A stretch of DNA of 64,000 nucleotides from positions 124,001-188,000 of the forward strand of contig JAFREE010000015.1 of assembly GCA_019400425.1 (NCBI GenBank), in the 5' to 3' direction. A model generated the notes under the pieces. It ran no database searches and was not told where the DNA came from. It saw only the letters and a list, made by a program, of their open reading frames with translations. Of the stretch, positions 24,876 to 37,640 are shown piece by piece. The position numbers were made by a program, and so were the translations under genes. The DNA comes from Hymenochaete sp. R1. Taxonomy: Eukaryota > Basidiomycota > Agaricomycetes > Hymenochaetales > Hymenochaetaceae. The stretch's first letter is position 1. Each line of letters starts with the position of its first letter.

Positions 24876-25859
24876 CTATTTCATACGGATGACTGGATAC
24901 TTCTCGAAATCTCCGACTGTGTTGTGCATAAAGAGCTCGGTCGGTTCGTCCTTGTACGCAGTCAAAGCACCTTGACCATGCACTATTTTGCCACCCCTTT
25001 CTTGTGTTTGAGTGTCTACGAGAAGAAGAAAGTAATCAGTAAGATCGTGAAAGCTGCTTGAGGTTATCCATGACTCACATGGCAGAACACGAGCTTTCCT
25101 GGGATACTCCCATTCCCTGATCTCACCAAAAGTGATCAAGTTGAATTCACCATGTTCGGTTCTCTGGTTAGCTTTAAGCGTCCACTCTGTAACATACGCA
25201 TTGAGTTTACACGTATCCCAGTCAGTTTCGTTTCCTATAATGATTATCGCGAGGAAAGGTGCTCACTCTTTCTCGCTTCTGCGAGTTCAGCAGCAGTCGG
25301 CCGGCGAGTAATCCTACGCTCAGATATCTTCTTGTTGATAGCAGCGACTGGATAACCGGTTTTCTGTTGGAAGTCCGCCAGCTTTTCCACAAAGACTTTC
25401 GTCTTTTCCCCATCCTTCGCGGTGAGTATCCCCCTTTCTATTTCTTTCCTCGCTTTATCGGCCGTCATGTAGATGACAACTAAAGCAGGTACAACTCAGT
25501 TCGAGGCTAGTAGTCATGGATGGAAGTTAAAAAAACAGCTCTTACAATGTATGCTTCTTGGTTTCTTAGGATCCTTCGCATCCCACTGGGCGAGTGCCGG
25601 AAACTCCACCTCCAAGTCTATACCACCATGAAGTGCAGTGTGCTTAAGATTGAACTCTACCGTAGCATACAACCGTTAGCATGCTTCCCTCCTATGGTTG
25701 TATCAGGAAAGAAAAGATGCACATACGTCCTTGCGATTGGTTCAGCTCTTCCTGAGATGGGTAGCGTCCGACCGGGTTGTTCCGCTCTGCATCTCCTGCT
25801 ACTTGACGAGGAAGATCTCTAAAGGGTACATTTGACTGTCGACTTGTAGAGCTAGACAT
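24876..25859 (-). CDS. Unknown conserved-looking protein
   Basis: Five exons (25727-25859, 25547-25656, 25267-25479, 25079-25186, 24876-25015) join with open frames into a mid-size soluble protein. I do not recognise it. It has no signal peptide or membrane segment. The middle is charged and helical (TADKARKEIERGILTAKDG, then VEKLADFQQKTGYPVAAINK). The C-terminal half looks folded (FNLITFGEIREWEYPRKARV, ELFMHNTVGDFEKYPVIR). The neighbouring gene upstream, DGK1, is on the other strand about 1.1 kb away. Confidence 0.55.
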
Positions 25860-26935
25860 TTCTGAATGCTTGATGTTCTGATTGATATCCACGGTGAGCA
25901 CCTGGTCCGTTTAAATACCCAGATAGCGGCCTCCGAAACAGTTGTGTCGCATCTGGTCCTTATTGCCAGAAGAATGGTGCGTGCCAGAGGTTATTTAAAG
26001 AGTCTGAAACGGCTGGGGGCATCGTCCGTGTCCATGCAATGGTTTTGGAGACCGTATGGGCCATCAGACCTTACTCCAGCCAGTCTTGTCGAGTCGGGGA
26101 AGGAAAATTCAGTCGGCAACTCAGTTGCATCATAGTCCTGTAAGGATATAAATGGATGGAGAAGCGATAGCGTGAAACTTCAACGAAAGCCGATAGAATT
26201 CAGCGACTGGAGAAAGGATCGACACACTACTCGGGCGCGTAAACGGGGACTCCTAGCGCTTGTTCAATTCCAAACAATCTCTTGAAGCCATTCACAGACT
26301 ACGCTGATTCAGTACAATAAAACCCTACGAGTCTGTCTACTACAGAACTACATTCGACCCATATTGCCCACTTAGCCCTTAAAAATTTTTTTTTTTTTTG
26401 TTAATGAGGACGTACCCCTAATTTCATTGAAATGAGACAAAACTGTGTGCTTCCGAATCGGACCGTTTCACGTCAATGCTCACGGCAATCCAACGTACAT
26501 CTCAGAACGTATGATGACTCCAACTTGTATCAGAAGCTTCGCTATTTCTCATTCTGTCCTGGTTCCGGGTACGCCTCGTCAAGTGCTTCAGCACCTGTAA
26601 GCATCCCTGTGTAACGAAAGCCTGAATGTCATGTACTGGATCCCGTGCGATTGCCTATTCTTGAAATGAGAACCCAAGTATCAGTTAGTCTTCTCGCAAT
26701 GAAGCACGAGGAAGCCAAATAAGCAGCTGAAGAAGTCTTTGAAAGTTGAAGTTTGAGCCCTTAGTAAGCATATATTTGTAAGCATCATGTGATCGTGTGA
26801 GAATCGACTTGGCTTGCTCGCGCTTGCTCTCAGACACAGCCGTTCTAGTTCTCGTCTCGACTTTACTTTGCTTTTTTGACCTCGTTGATGGCTTCATCCA
26901 TAATCAGCTCACTCAACTCCCCCAACTAGCCCGTA
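25860..26935. other. Long divergent promoter region
   Basis: These 1,076 bases separate the unknown minus-strand gene from DGK1. There is a run of 14 T at 26386-26399. No open frame here looks like a protein and I could not fold a tRNA. Confidence 0.5.
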
Positions 26936-28277
26936 ATGAGCATACCAGATGCATTCTCCCTCAACTCTCGCTCGCATCGTCGTCGTTCCATAACTCGCTC
27001 CCCGCCGCCCTCGTCTTTATCACTTCTTGCACACCACGCGCACGCGACCACGACTGCGACTGCGACACAGCCCAGCGAACCTATTAATTTCATCGAAGAG
27101 GATACTGAACCTCTCGATACATCCATGTCTTTACGGAACAGCAAACAAAATCAACGCCAGTCTAACGGGAATGGTGTCGCAAACGGAGACGCAAAGGTGT
27201 TGCGTTCGAGACATGTGAATGGGGTTGTTGATGGTGCGGAAGGGAAACCGGCCAGGCCTCAGACCATTGATTGGGAAATACCCAGAAAGGTTTTCCACTC
27301 TTCCATCGGTGTGTTTCTCTTTCTATGGGGATTGAATGGATTCTCAACATTATTTTTCTTTCCAAAGGTTTCCTCGTCATCCCTTTGTATACCAACCACA
27401 TTCGAGCTACAAAGGTAGCTATCCTCCTTTCGACAGCATGCACCGCAGTCACTCTCGTAGACTTCGTGAGACTTGGGAACCCTCGTTTTGCTAGCATATA
27501 CGAGAAAGTCCTCGGGTTCTTGATGCGAGAATCCGAAAAGGTAAGTTCAAGAAACAGTTTAAACGCCGATTTACACTATTCTCATTGTGTCCCCATCCAG
27601 CAAAAAATCAACGGTGTCATATGGTATCTTATCGGCTGTTCATTCGTACTAGCCTTCTACCCGGAGGATATCGCAGTCGTTTCCATCCTCATGTAAGTAA
27701 CTCTATCCATCTATCGCTGCTTTCGTTAACTTAACGTCACTTACCTAACCCGTCGCTTGCTTTCTCTCCATCCTAGACTTTCATGGTGCGACACCGCTGC
27801 ATCCACCTTCGGCCGCATGTTCGGTTCCAAGACTCCTCCCTTACCTCAGTCCCTCCCCCTTCCTCTCACCAACCTCCGCATCCCTCTTCCTTTCGCCCGA
27901 CGCAAGTCAACAGCTGGATTCCTGGCGGGCGCGATCACGGGCAGCCTCGTTGTCTTCGGCTTCTGGACCTACCTTTCGCAATTCGGCAGGGTGCAGACGT
28001 CGTTACCGCAGGCCGTCCTCGAGGAGGGCACCTCTTCGCCTGCTCCCTTCCCTCTTGCTCTCGTTGCGTTAGCTGCCGGTCTGTTGGCCGGAGTTGCCGA
28101 AGCTATAGGTAAGCCCTTCCGCTTAGGTAGTGCCTAAATACTTTAAGCAGGGCTGACGTGTCTCACCTCTTTTTTTGCGCAGACGTTGGTTCACTAGACG
28201 ATAATCTTACCCTTCCTATAATCTCTGGAGGCATTATCTGGGCCCTCTTTAAGGCTATAGACTACTATTTCTCATGA
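26936..28277 (+). CDS. DGK1: CTP-dependent diacylglycerol kinase
   Basis: Exons 26936-27308, 27368-27540, 27601-27692, 27777-28108 and 28183-28277 join to 354 residues. DGK1 phosphorylates diacylglycerol to phosphatidate with CTP at the ER and nuclear envelope. After a disordered N-terminus of about 110 residues comes DWEIPRKVFHSSIGF, the family entry motif. It is followed by several membrane segments, then LILSWCDTAASTFGRMFGSK, the CDP-alcohol-kinase-like catalytic stretch, and RRKSTAGFLAGAITGSL. The end, ISGGIIWALFKAIDYYFS, is typical. Dolichol kinase is related but much larger. Confidence 0.88.
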
Positions 28278-28819
28278 CTTCGTATGATATATCATCTCTT
28301 GTATACCATGATTGTGCTAACGAATGCGACGCGTTATTTGTGCTTGTTTCGGGTGCTAGGCTGATAGTTTGCGATACGACCTCGGTAAGTTTCTTTGATA
28401 AGGTAAGAGTAATACAATGCTTCTTATATGAGATGAATGCATGCGTATTGCGGTAAGTCTCCACGCGCTTTTCTAAGTTTACTGGTACACAAGGTCATTC
28501 TCGAAAGAAGGGAAATGGGAGATCTTTGTATTTCTGTGCCTTGTATCTTTCCTCAAATAATGACAGGCTTTCAGATTCGAAAGTAGCAGACTCGGGACGG
28601 ATTAGATTGGATGGATTGATTAACATGCATTGCTGAAGCTCTACTATGTGTATAAGTAAGGCAAGACTGCACGTGCTGCATACATCCACCTTATTACGCT
28701 CTGAGATTCACCTTACCTTCCTAGGCCCGCCTTCTCTTATTCCCTCATCCCCAAGTTTCAAATAACACTCAACACGATCTCCATCCTTTCCACCACCCAC
28801 ACCGTACCACAGACAAACG
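28278..28819. other. Intergenic, DGK1 to PNP
   Basis: These 542 bases contain the DGK1 3' flank and a C-rich promoter stretch (28730-28815) before the purine nucleoside phosphorylase start. No gene is seen. Confidence 0.5.
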
Positions 28820-30135
28820 ATGTCCGAACGCAAATCCCTCGCCGACAAACTCACCGCAACCTCCACCGCCCTCAAAGCCCGTCTGCCCCCATCCCTCGCT
28901 TCGCCCAAGATAGGCATCGTATGCGGTTCGGGCTTGAGCACGCTCGCGGATAGCCTGCGTGATGTGGTCTTGGTACCATATAAGGAGTTGGAGGGGTTCG
29001 GGACGAGCACAGGTACGTAGTATATCGCCAAGTTTGACATACTTTTTTCTCCTTTCTTCTTGGGGATTTCTGTAGTTTTTATGCTTGTGGATTGTGTGTG
29101 CTGATTGGATGGTTTAAGTGCTGGGACACAAAAGCATGCTTGCTTTTGGGCTTATGGGTCCGGGTGAGGGTGTTCCTGTAGTCGCGATGCTGGGGCGGGT
29201 GGGTCCCCGTCTTCATCCACTAAAGTCTCATAGTCAAGGTTAATCTGACCTAAAATCGTACATGTTCACGGCTCGCTAGTTCCATCCATATGAAGGTTAC
29301 CCATTAGCAACGGTTACTTATCCCATCCGGGTTATGAGGCACATTGGGGTCGAACATATTATCAGTACACATTTCGTTTACCAATAGACGAACAGGACAC
29401 AGAGTGCTAATGTTTATCCATAGTCACGAACGCGGCCGGAGCGCTGAACCCCAACATCGCAGTCGGTACCAGTGCGTTAATACTCCTCCGTTAGCGTCCC
29501 ATTTTGCCAACGGCACCATATGAACTACTTAACAGTCGTCGTCATCCGCGACCACTTTGCGCTTCCCAATCTCTCCGGTGCCCTCCATCCACTACTCGGA
29601 CCCGTCACATCCCCATCCCATCTCCGTTTCCTTCCCCTTTCTGACGCGTACTCCCCCAAACTCCGCCGCCTCGCATTCGTGTCGTCCCACAAACTCGGCC
29701 TCGGGACAGACGCACTCGCAGAAGGTACGTACGCTTGGGTGGCTGGGCCAACATACGAGACGCCTGCGGAGGGGAGGATGCTGAGGGCCGCTGGTGCGGA
29801 TGTTGTTGGGATGAGTACTGTGCCGGAGGTGGTGGTGGCGAGGGAAGAAGGCTTAAACGTCCTGGTGTTGAGCCTTGTGACAAACGCAGTGGTCATTCCG
29901 GATAAATACAGGAGCATCAAGGAGGAAGTCGAGGCTGAGGTAATGAACTTGTTAAAACCAGTACTGGGTGTGATCGTTGACGATACGTTCCCACTAGCTT
30001 GCCGGAAAGTCTTTAGACGAACCCCAGTTGCAGACGGTGTCGCATGCGGAAGTACTTGAGATCGGTAAGGCTAAGGCAGACGTCATGAGACAGCTTGTCG
30101 AAAGCATCGTATCAAGTATTCCTGCACGATCATAG
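28820..30135 (+). CDS. PNP1: Purine nucleoside phosphorylase
   Basis: Multi-exon gene starting MSERKSLADKL and ending SSIPARS after a final exon from about 30045. The enzyme splits inosine and guanosine to base plus ribose-1-phosphate in purine salvage. Motifs in order: IGIVCGSGLSTLAD (phosphate binding), VVAMLGRFHPYEGY, VTNAAGALNPNI, VVIRDHFALPN, AWVAGPTYETPAE, GADVVGMSTVPEV and VLSLVTNA. The last intron removes a run-on of poor match, and the final exon, SHAEVLEIGKAKADVMRQLV, fits family C-termini. Confidence 0.93.
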
Positions 30136-30278
30136 TACTGGTCGTATAGATATCGAGGATCAGAAATGTAGTGACCTTAATTCCTGTTCTGAAGCATCTT
30201 AGAACAAAGATTGCATTTTGGGGGGTATCCTACTCACTTGGATCCCTCATATCCATATACCATAACGAAACGTAAGTT

Positions 30279-31241
30279 TTATCGCGGCTTCCGACTCATC
30301 CAATGGCGGAAAGCAGCATACGCAAACAGAGCCGCCGTAACTATCATGACAGCTGTTGTCCGGAAGCTTATTTTCGAAGTTTCATTTTCAACCTGTAGCA
30401 AGCCTCAAGTTCGAGCAGACCTGACGTTATACAGAACTCAGCACACTCACGATGGATGTAAAAGGTGAAAGAATGGGTATTGTTAGATGTGGACGAAATT
30501 GTGATCTCGACTTTTGTTCTGTAGGATGGTAGAATACGGAGAAGATGGCGAAAAGGACAGTGGCTATAATTAGCACGAGCTGGAAAAGGGTGGTTTTTCG
30601 TGAACGGCAGTTTATGGAAGTCATTTGAACGACATACAGACAAAATCTCAAGACGAAGAATGCGAGTTGCATCCTCCCTTTTCTTTGCTTCGTAAGTCTC
30701 AACCTTGATTTAACGAGACAACAGGAGTAAGATACACTTCGAGAAAAAAACAGGTGGATGAACTCACGCGGTGGTTCATCGTCCACTCGGCAAGTCTAGT
30801 TTCGGCAACGATACATCTATACGCCCAGTACTGTTCGCACGGTGTCTTAGGGACTGGCGGAGATCGGTATGAATGATACATGCGCTCAAATTCTCCATTC
30901 CCGTTTTGCATGCCAGTGGGACCTGCGTTGATGATAGAAACTGCTGGTGAGCTCCGGCTTCGATTCTGAAGTAGAGAGACATCAGCAGGTGGTACAGGCA
31001 GTGCCCGCGATTTTGAGTTGATGGAGGTATCAAGAGCGTAGGACATTGTTCTTGAGTTTTCATAGCTCGGGGAGCTTAGAGAAGAGTTCGAGGAAGATTG
31101 AGGACGAGCCGTTAAATAGTTCGACGCTGCAGCAGTATAGCTCGGAGTTACACCCTTTGCAGTATTTGACTGACTATGAGGATTCTTTCGTAGTTTTGAT
31201 TGATGCGCGGCCGATATGTCGTGTCTGGGAGAGGCATTCAT
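30279..31241 (-). CDS. Two-TM membrane protein of unknown function
   Basis: Exons 30768-31241, 30638-30703, 30451-30579 and 30279-30392 join in phase to 260 residues. About 130 Ser/Pro-rich residues lead to a helical, charged segment (EQYWAYRCIVAETRLAEW, then EAKKREDATRILRLEIL). The first membrane helix follows (LVLIIATVLFAIFSVFY), then a loop of about 40 residues, a second helix (TAVMIVTAALFAYAAF) and a short basic tail, MSRKPR. The hairpin layout recalls Spo7/TMEM188 regulators of lipin phosphatases, but I see no sequence motif that proves it. Confidence 0.6.
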
Positions 31242-31401
31242 GAACAGATCTGTAGAGGAAGTTCAAGTTGCAACTCACTGGCACTGACATTGAATGGGGG
31301 CGTCGATCGCTTTATTATTACGTCATTCGCCTCGCCCTCGTTTCCATAATGCGCCAGACTCGGCATGTTTAGTTCCGCAGCTCCCACCACTTCTCCTCCC
31401 C

Positions 31402-33545
31402 ATGGACCCTCATCGTGACGATGACGAGCCATCTCAAAGAAAGATGGACAAGGGGAAATACAGAGCTATAGAAAGCGCTAGCGATGAAACGACCCCTCTC
31501 CTCAACGCTTCCCGGCCCCTTGTACGAGACATCGAACAGTCACCGTCCAGACGAAGGCGGCGGCGATCTCTCCTCATCCTCTTATTGACTGTATTCCTCT
31601 CTACGCTCGGCCTTTGCCTCATTATCACTTTGGTCCTTTTGGCAGTTGCGTATTCATACAACTCAAATATTACAAGCTCCGTCCGAGATGAAGTGCTTGA
31701 TCGGGCGGTAGTAACAAGGTATGTCCAGTTAGCAAGTCCAATTCCTTTAACCCCAGGTGCTAACCAGAGACAGAGGGCCAGACAAGGTTGACGTGATCAA
31801 TGCCACGGATGGTTCGCTATGGCTTCAAGTGCACATGCGAGTGGGCGTCGACGCTGGTACCGCTATCGACATTGTTCTATTACCGAATACCGGTGGCTCA
31901 GAGGAAGTAGGATCCGACTTTGGATCCGTGACCGCATTCTATAGGATGCTTGCTCGTTGGGTAGTGCGCCGTGTACAACGAGTCTCGTCTAGTGTCAACG
32001 CCATCTCAGTAGAGTCCCAAGGACGAAACATGGCAGTAGTCTCTTCGGTACCAACGATAATTCTGCCTTTAACTCTCGACCGACCATCTGGCGACTCATG
32101 GCTGACCTCGCTTTCTTTACCTGTGCAAGTAAATGTGACGCAGGACGTGGATGATTTAAAGGCGGTGGTGCAGGATGGATGGCGAGAGGGCTTTGTCCCA
32201 GTCGACGTGACGATCTCCAACCTCTTCGTCGAAGGCGGAGGTAAAAGTAGCTGGTGGAAGAAAATGAGCTTTCACCAGGATGTCATGAAGACGCACCTAT
32301 CTTTGGACGGTAAGTGTGTCAGTATGTCTGGCGAACTTGGCGCTTATGCTGTAAACAGTACCCAATTTGCCTGGTCTTCCTATTCCAGGGAAGAGCGCAC
32401 CCTTTCCTGGACTTTCTGATTTAATCACTCTTGAAGATTTTAATCTCTCCAACACGAACCATACACTGGCCATCAATGCTAATGCATCAGTTATCAATCC
32501 TCTTCCGACGTTATCTGTCGAGGTTCCCCAGTTACCCTTTGTCGTATCATTGGCCGGTTTGAACCAGTCCAGCCCGTCTGTCGTGGTCACACTTGGTCAA
32601 GTTGAGCAATTCAAGCTCACACATCCGAACGTTTCTCTTCATATCTCAGGAACAGTCCCTCCCCTCCCCCGATCCGCATCCCCACTTCTTTCTGCCTTCC
32701 TTTCCGACTATCTAGCGGGGCATGATGCGCCGATTCTAGTCGGGACGCCAATTTTTCCATCCATTCAAATACCCGCTTTCTTCCCAGCACCACATCCAAG
32801 GCCCAAAATTCTCAACGACGTGCACATACGGGATATGCGAATCAATTTGAAAGGAGAAAGCGTTTTAGCAAGTGGGACGATCCTCGCGCATGTAGTATTA
32901 CCTCACGGAGTTGATGTTGACATCGATGCTCAGAGAATTTGGCCGGACGTGCTTGTGTTTGATGGAGAAGTTCCAGATGACGATGACGATACAAGCGAAG
33001 GTGGAACACTCGATATTGCTTCACCCCTGTCATCTAAGGGTATTTGGGACCATATTCCGGATCTCCCACGTATTCACATCCCGACCCTCCATTTCCCAAC
33101 AAAGCGGGGAAAGAAAGGCAATCACAGAGAGGGTAAAGAACCGGCTTCCATCCCCAAGGAACCTCTTCCCTCACCACTTCCCCCTCGCGCCTTCGCTCGT
33201 ATCCGTCCCGACCACTGGCTCCCTTCACACAGCGAACCGATTCTCGTGCCTATCCCCGGTCCAAACGGTCCAGAACTCGAGACGCAGTATGAGGTGACGG
33301 CGGAAGTGAAGGACGTCCCGCTAGAAGTACTTCCAGGTCGGGATGCGCTGTTGAGGAGCTTCATCAGTAAAGTGTTGTTTGGTGGACGTGAGGGTGCGCT
33401 TGCGGGTGTGAAAGGGACGGCAGCAGTTGGAGTCATGGTAGATGGTTTACCTGTTGACGGGCATAATGACGATGATGGGAATCTTTTTGAGCTGAGAGGG
33501 TTGCCCTTTACTGGGAGCGTCCGAATAGGAAAGAGAACTTTGTGA
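31402..33545 (+). CDS. Large single-pass membrane protein, Tag1-like
   Basis: Exons 31402-31718, 31774-32309 and 32359-33545 join to 679 residues. A cytosolic N-terminus of about 55 residues contains an ETTPLL motif and ends in a run of Arg. It is followed by one membrane helix (LLILLLTVFLSTLGLCLIIT). The remaining 570 residues would be lumenal, with several N-glycosylation sites (NITS, NATD, NVTQ, NHT, NQS, NVS) and beta-rich repeats (LTLDRPSGDSWL, FKLTHPNVSLHISGT). This design matches vacuolar membrane proteins of the fungal Tag1/DUF3712 type. Functional assignment is tentative. It is divergent from the two-TM gene with a 160-base gap. Confidence 0.6.
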
Positions 33546-33956
33546 GCTACGTCTGTAGCCGATCCCTAAATGCATTGTTTGAAAATGGTATTAGTCTATA
33601 GGATAGCGCACTGAAATTTATATATGTATGCATGAATGTAACTTTATCACCTCAAAGTTTGTAATTTAATTATTTCGTATCAAGCTTGCTTATTGTCGAG
33701 CAATAGGGCTCGCGATAATTCAATCCATCTAAATCTGTTCAAAGTAGTGCTTATCAAGGGTTGTGCGTTCCGACACTAACCAACAACCAACAAGCACGTC
33801 GCATTGCAACCAAACAAAAGGTAAATGTAATAAAGAGTCCATTTTCAAATAGTCCATTAAAAAGGAAACCCACAAAGTAACAGCGAACTAAAGCTAATAG
33901 AAAAGATGTCGTGAATATAACGCTACGCGCCTTATGGACGAAAAGAGGAGGGACAA
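33546..33956. other. Convergent 3' region
   Basis: AT-rich sequence between the Tag1-like gene (plus) and the Egh16-like gene (minus). I see no gene. Confidence 0.5.
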
Positions 33957-35407
33957 TCAAGCCTCAATCCAGAAGTTTGACCTCTTGCCAACAACGCGCG
34001 ATGACACGAAGCGCTTCGGAGTCCGCGCGTTTGTCTTTGCGAGGGTCCCCGCTGCTGCATTCGTTCCTGCACCTGTTCCCGCGCCCGTTTGTGCACCAGC
34101 ACCAGCACCTGTTCCAGAAGTCGCTCCCGTGCCGGCCCCAGCACCAGTCTCGGCACCCGTACCAGCACCTGTTCCGGTTGAGCCAGAGGCACCGCTCGCT
34201 GTCTCTCCCGTAGTCGCCTCGCCTCCAGCTGCAGCGCCGCCTGCCGCCGTTCTGCGTTGGAAAGAAGTCATTAGTGAAATAAATGCATAAAGGTATTGAC
34301 AGAGAGACTTACGATCCGGTAGCAGCTCCACTTGCAGCTGTACCTTCAGCAGCACCCGTGTCAGTAGCATTACCAGCGGCGGTAGAGCCTGTGGCACCCG
34401 TTGCAGTTGCATTACTAGATGCCACGACGAATATTAATATGGGCGAACCTAAAGGTAGTCAGAGATAGTACTTACGCCGAACCACTATTTGATACAGCGA
34501 CACAGGACCCGAACGGTCCCGCAAGTGCGGAATTGCGACACCTCATGACACAAGCATCTCCGTTCGGACCACCCGCACATGTCATACCTCTATAGTTTGA
34601 ATATATAGTTAGGATCGCTGTAAAGAATAATGGTAAGGCAAAGGCTTACGCTGGCATCTGTGCGACGAGGGTGAAGTCCGTGGCCTTTGCGCGACTCAAG
34701 CTGGCAACCCCTGGGACGTTCTGGGTGACGGCCGCGTTCGTGAAAGTGCTTCCACCATCAGCAGAAACATCGCAAGTGTAAGGGCTGTTGCGACCACCAG
34801 TAAATTAGTATTTACTACAAATAATCTAGGTCGAACAGAAGTAGATACTTACCCAGCCCCGTCCTGGTTAACTTGATGCAAGGTCATTGTGACTGAGCCG
34901 TCAGCTGCAGCTGAAGGAAGACCGGTCTGGGAGGCGGCTAATGGACGGTACCGTAAGTATCCAGATATACCGAGTACCATGGAATGACATGCCAGCAAGC
35001 TGTGACGCAACATCGTTGTTCCCTCCAGCTTTTGTTCGTCCACAGGCATCGGTCTTTCCTGACTTAATTTCGTTGTCCCGAATGACACTCGTGTCTTGCT
35101 ACAGTTGCAGTCAGTATCGTTAGCAGCAAATCACAAGCCTTGACAAAGCCGTAGGTAGCTTACTTCAAACGGCTTGGGGGTACTACCATCTCGCGGAGTC
35201 GAGGCTATTACTCCGAATCTTTGAAGTCATAATGCATCTTAGCATACAAATGTGCTGAAATAAGAATGGAAAAGCATACCCTTGGCCATTGACCCCGTTG
35301 GCACCTTGAACAGCAGTGATTACGCCATGAGCCTGCACCTGCCCGACAAGGACAGCACTCAGGCTTGCGGCGAGGATGAAGAAACGAACGTGAATCGTAG
35401 AGAACAT
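33957..35407 (-). CDS. Secreted Egh16/CAS1-family protein
   Basis: Start at 35407 with a signal peptide ending QVQAHG, so that mature His may be the first residue. Joined exons give VITAVQGANGVNGQG, STPRDGST, EIKSGKTDACGRTKAGG, ADGSVTMTLHQVNQDGAGPY, TCDVSADGG, PAGMTCAGGPNGDACVMRCR and GPFGSCVAVS. This is the GEgh16 family of secreted fungal proteins first noted as infection-structure genes. They are also common in saprotrophs, and the biochemical role is not settled. Cysteines of the core are present. One deduced intron is only about 40 bases. The last 150 residues are a Gly-Ala-Thr repeat tail. Confidence 0.82.
34040..34215. repeat. Low-complexity coding minisatellite
   Basis: Imperfect repeats of CCAGCACCTGTTCC-like units lie within the last exon of the Egh16-like gene. 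They encode GTGAGTGA-type sequence. Such tracts often change length between strains. Confidence 0.6.
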
Positions 35408-36151
35408 CGTCAAGATGCCGGTGCAAGTGAATGCAAAGATGAGGAAATCAAGAGTAGGCACGAAAGAAAAGGTGAGAATGCCGGAAATCAATTCCAGGGA
35501 GAGCTAAGAAAGGGAGCACCGGGCTCGAGTGTCCGAAGGCGAAAGTGAGGATGGAATACGAGTAGGCTGTTGAGCTTGAAGGTTAGAATATCATCACGCA
35601 GCGTTCTTTTTATACCATGTTCAAAGTACCATGATCGGAAATTTACTTTCTCGTTTCTTCCATGCCTTCCTGCTTTTCCTTGCGTCGAAATGAGACCTTG
35701 AGGAAAGTGCACAGCGTTAGCACGGGTGCAGTGGACGAGAAGCAGCTGCAAGAAGTCAAAGGTATCCAACAACTGAGATCGAGGAGAACGTTCTGCAACC
35801 GAGCGCGTTGTGCGCCTGCCATTCACATGATCGTTTCGAGAAGGGCGATACGGGAAGGAGCTCAAGTCGGTTGCGATCAAGTCAGGTGCACGGGTGCAGT
35901 GCGACTGCATAATGAAAAAGAGACATGAATTGCAACAACAGCAACAACGGTAGTGAGACGGGTACAGATTGTAGTGAATCCAAACGACAGGTCCTAGAGG
36001 GGTCCCTTGACGACAACACAGGCGCGGGCGCCAATTATACAGCGCTTTGGCAGAAATAACTTGGTCGCACCTTCTTTCGCTCGGTGCATGCGATTGATAC
36101 ACAACTCCGAACACCTACTATCACAAATGTACCAAAGGGGGAAAGTGCCAG
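35408..36151. other. Promoter of Egh16-like gene and GMD 3' flank
   Basis: A TATAAAAAG box on the minus strand near 35608-35616 lies about 200 bases upstream of the Egh16-like start. A long minus-strand open frame covers 35488-36114 but has no family-like sequence and is read as chance. Confidence 0.5.
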
Positions 36152-37640
36152 TTAGTTTTGGTCCTCGATGAGGTTCATGGAAGCTTTCAAGTCGGCTTGG
36201 ACCATTTCCTTCACGAGCTGATCGAACGTCACGACGCGCTTCCATCCCAGTTTCGCCTCTGCCTTTGCTGGATTTCCGAGAAGAAGGCTGTTTTTGATTT
36301 AATTTGTTACTTCGGAGAAGCGGGAAAGAGCGGGTTAGAAGCAACTCACTCGACCTCGGCCGGTCGGAAATAACGAGTGTCGACTTTGACAATGGTCTTG
36401 CCCGTCTTCACATCGATACCTTCTTCGTCAACACCCGAGCCTCTCCATCTATAACACATCGTAAGGCAATTGCGTGTTGAATTAAGATCTGAATTCTTGC
36501 TTACTGGAGTTGAATATCGAGTTCAGAGAAGGACTTCTCCACAAATTCACGAACTGGATGCGTTTCGCCCGTTGCCAAGACAAAGTCTTCCGGCTCAGGT
36601 TGCTGCAGCATCCGCCACATCCCTTCGACGTAGTCGCGAGCTATTGTTCCGCTTGCAATCAAAAAAGAATCTTACGACTCTAAAACGCAGAAAAGCTTGC
36701 TCACCGTGTCCCCAATCACGTCGAGCATCGATGTTGCCTAGATACAAGCAAGCCTGCTTCCCTAACTTGATGTCCGCCGCTGCTCGGGTGATCTTACGAG
36801 TGACAAACGTCCTCCCACGGCGGGGAGACTCGTGGTTGAATAAGATACCATTGCACGCGTACATACCATACGCCTCTCGATAATTCACTGTGATCCAAAA
36901 GGCGTACAATTTAGCTGCCCCGTATGGGCTACGCGGATAGAACGGCGTTTTCTCTGATTGGGGAGTCTCGACGACCTTCCCATAGAGCTCAGACGTGGAA
37001 GCCTGGTAGAAACGGACGTGCTTCTCCAGACCGCAGGTGCGGATGGCGTCTAGGAGACGAAGAGTTCCGAGCCCGTCGATGTCACCTGTGTATTCGGCCA
37101 TTTCAAACGAGACTTTGACGTGGGACTGAGCGCCGAGGTTGTACACCTCAGTTGGCTGAACCTGTGCAATGATGTAGACGAGGTTTGTGCTATCACCCAA
37201 ATCGCCATAGTGCAACTTGAACTTGTTCGGGCCTGGCGCGATGGAAGTCAGTCGTGTGACTTGAGATGAGGATTCTGAGACTAAAAAAATCAAACTCACG
37301 CTCATGTTGGTCTTCATAAAGATGGTGGAGACGATTTGTGTTGAAACTGGAGGAGCGTCGAATGATTCCATGTACCTCGTAGCCCTTCTCAAGCAACAGT
37401 TCGGTTCTGCACACTAGATCAAAACGCGAACTCGATGAATGCGCCCAAACAAAACGTACAAGTAAGAGCCATCCTGACCGGTGATACCTTTTCATCAACC
37501 TCTTCAGCACTCGTAGTAATCATTTTTTCGAAGGTGAAGTAAGACACACCTGAGATGAGAGCGACCTTTCGTTTGCGGTACTCCTCAACTGGAGGAAACC
37601 TGAAGTTGTTTCCGAAGGGGTGAACCGCGATGTCTGCCAT
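36152..37640 (-). CDS. gmd: GDP-mannose 4,6-dehydratase
   Basis: Seven exons join in phase to 374 residues, the usual size: 37550-37640, 37460-37487, 37300-37406, 36705-37232, 36505-36640, 36350-36448, 36152-36287. The enzyme makes GDP-4-keto-6-deoxymannose, the first step to GDP-L-fucose. Motifs: [61 protein letters not shown], the STSELYGK Ser, the YxxxK pair in [41 protein letters not shown] and [12 protein letters not shown]. The gene feeds the fucose synthase at 16010-17602. One exon is only 28 bases. Confidence 0.97.

Noticed and set aside
26386..26399. A run of 14 T that could be a Pol III terminator
   Set aside because: No A or B box or structured RNA is visible upstream on the plus strand; a simple poly-T tract is enough.
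35488..36114. A 208-residue open frame on the minus strand upstream of the Egh16-like gene
   Set aside because: It has no ATG-led, family-like or domain-like sequence, overlaps the promoter with its TATA box, and its composition looks random.
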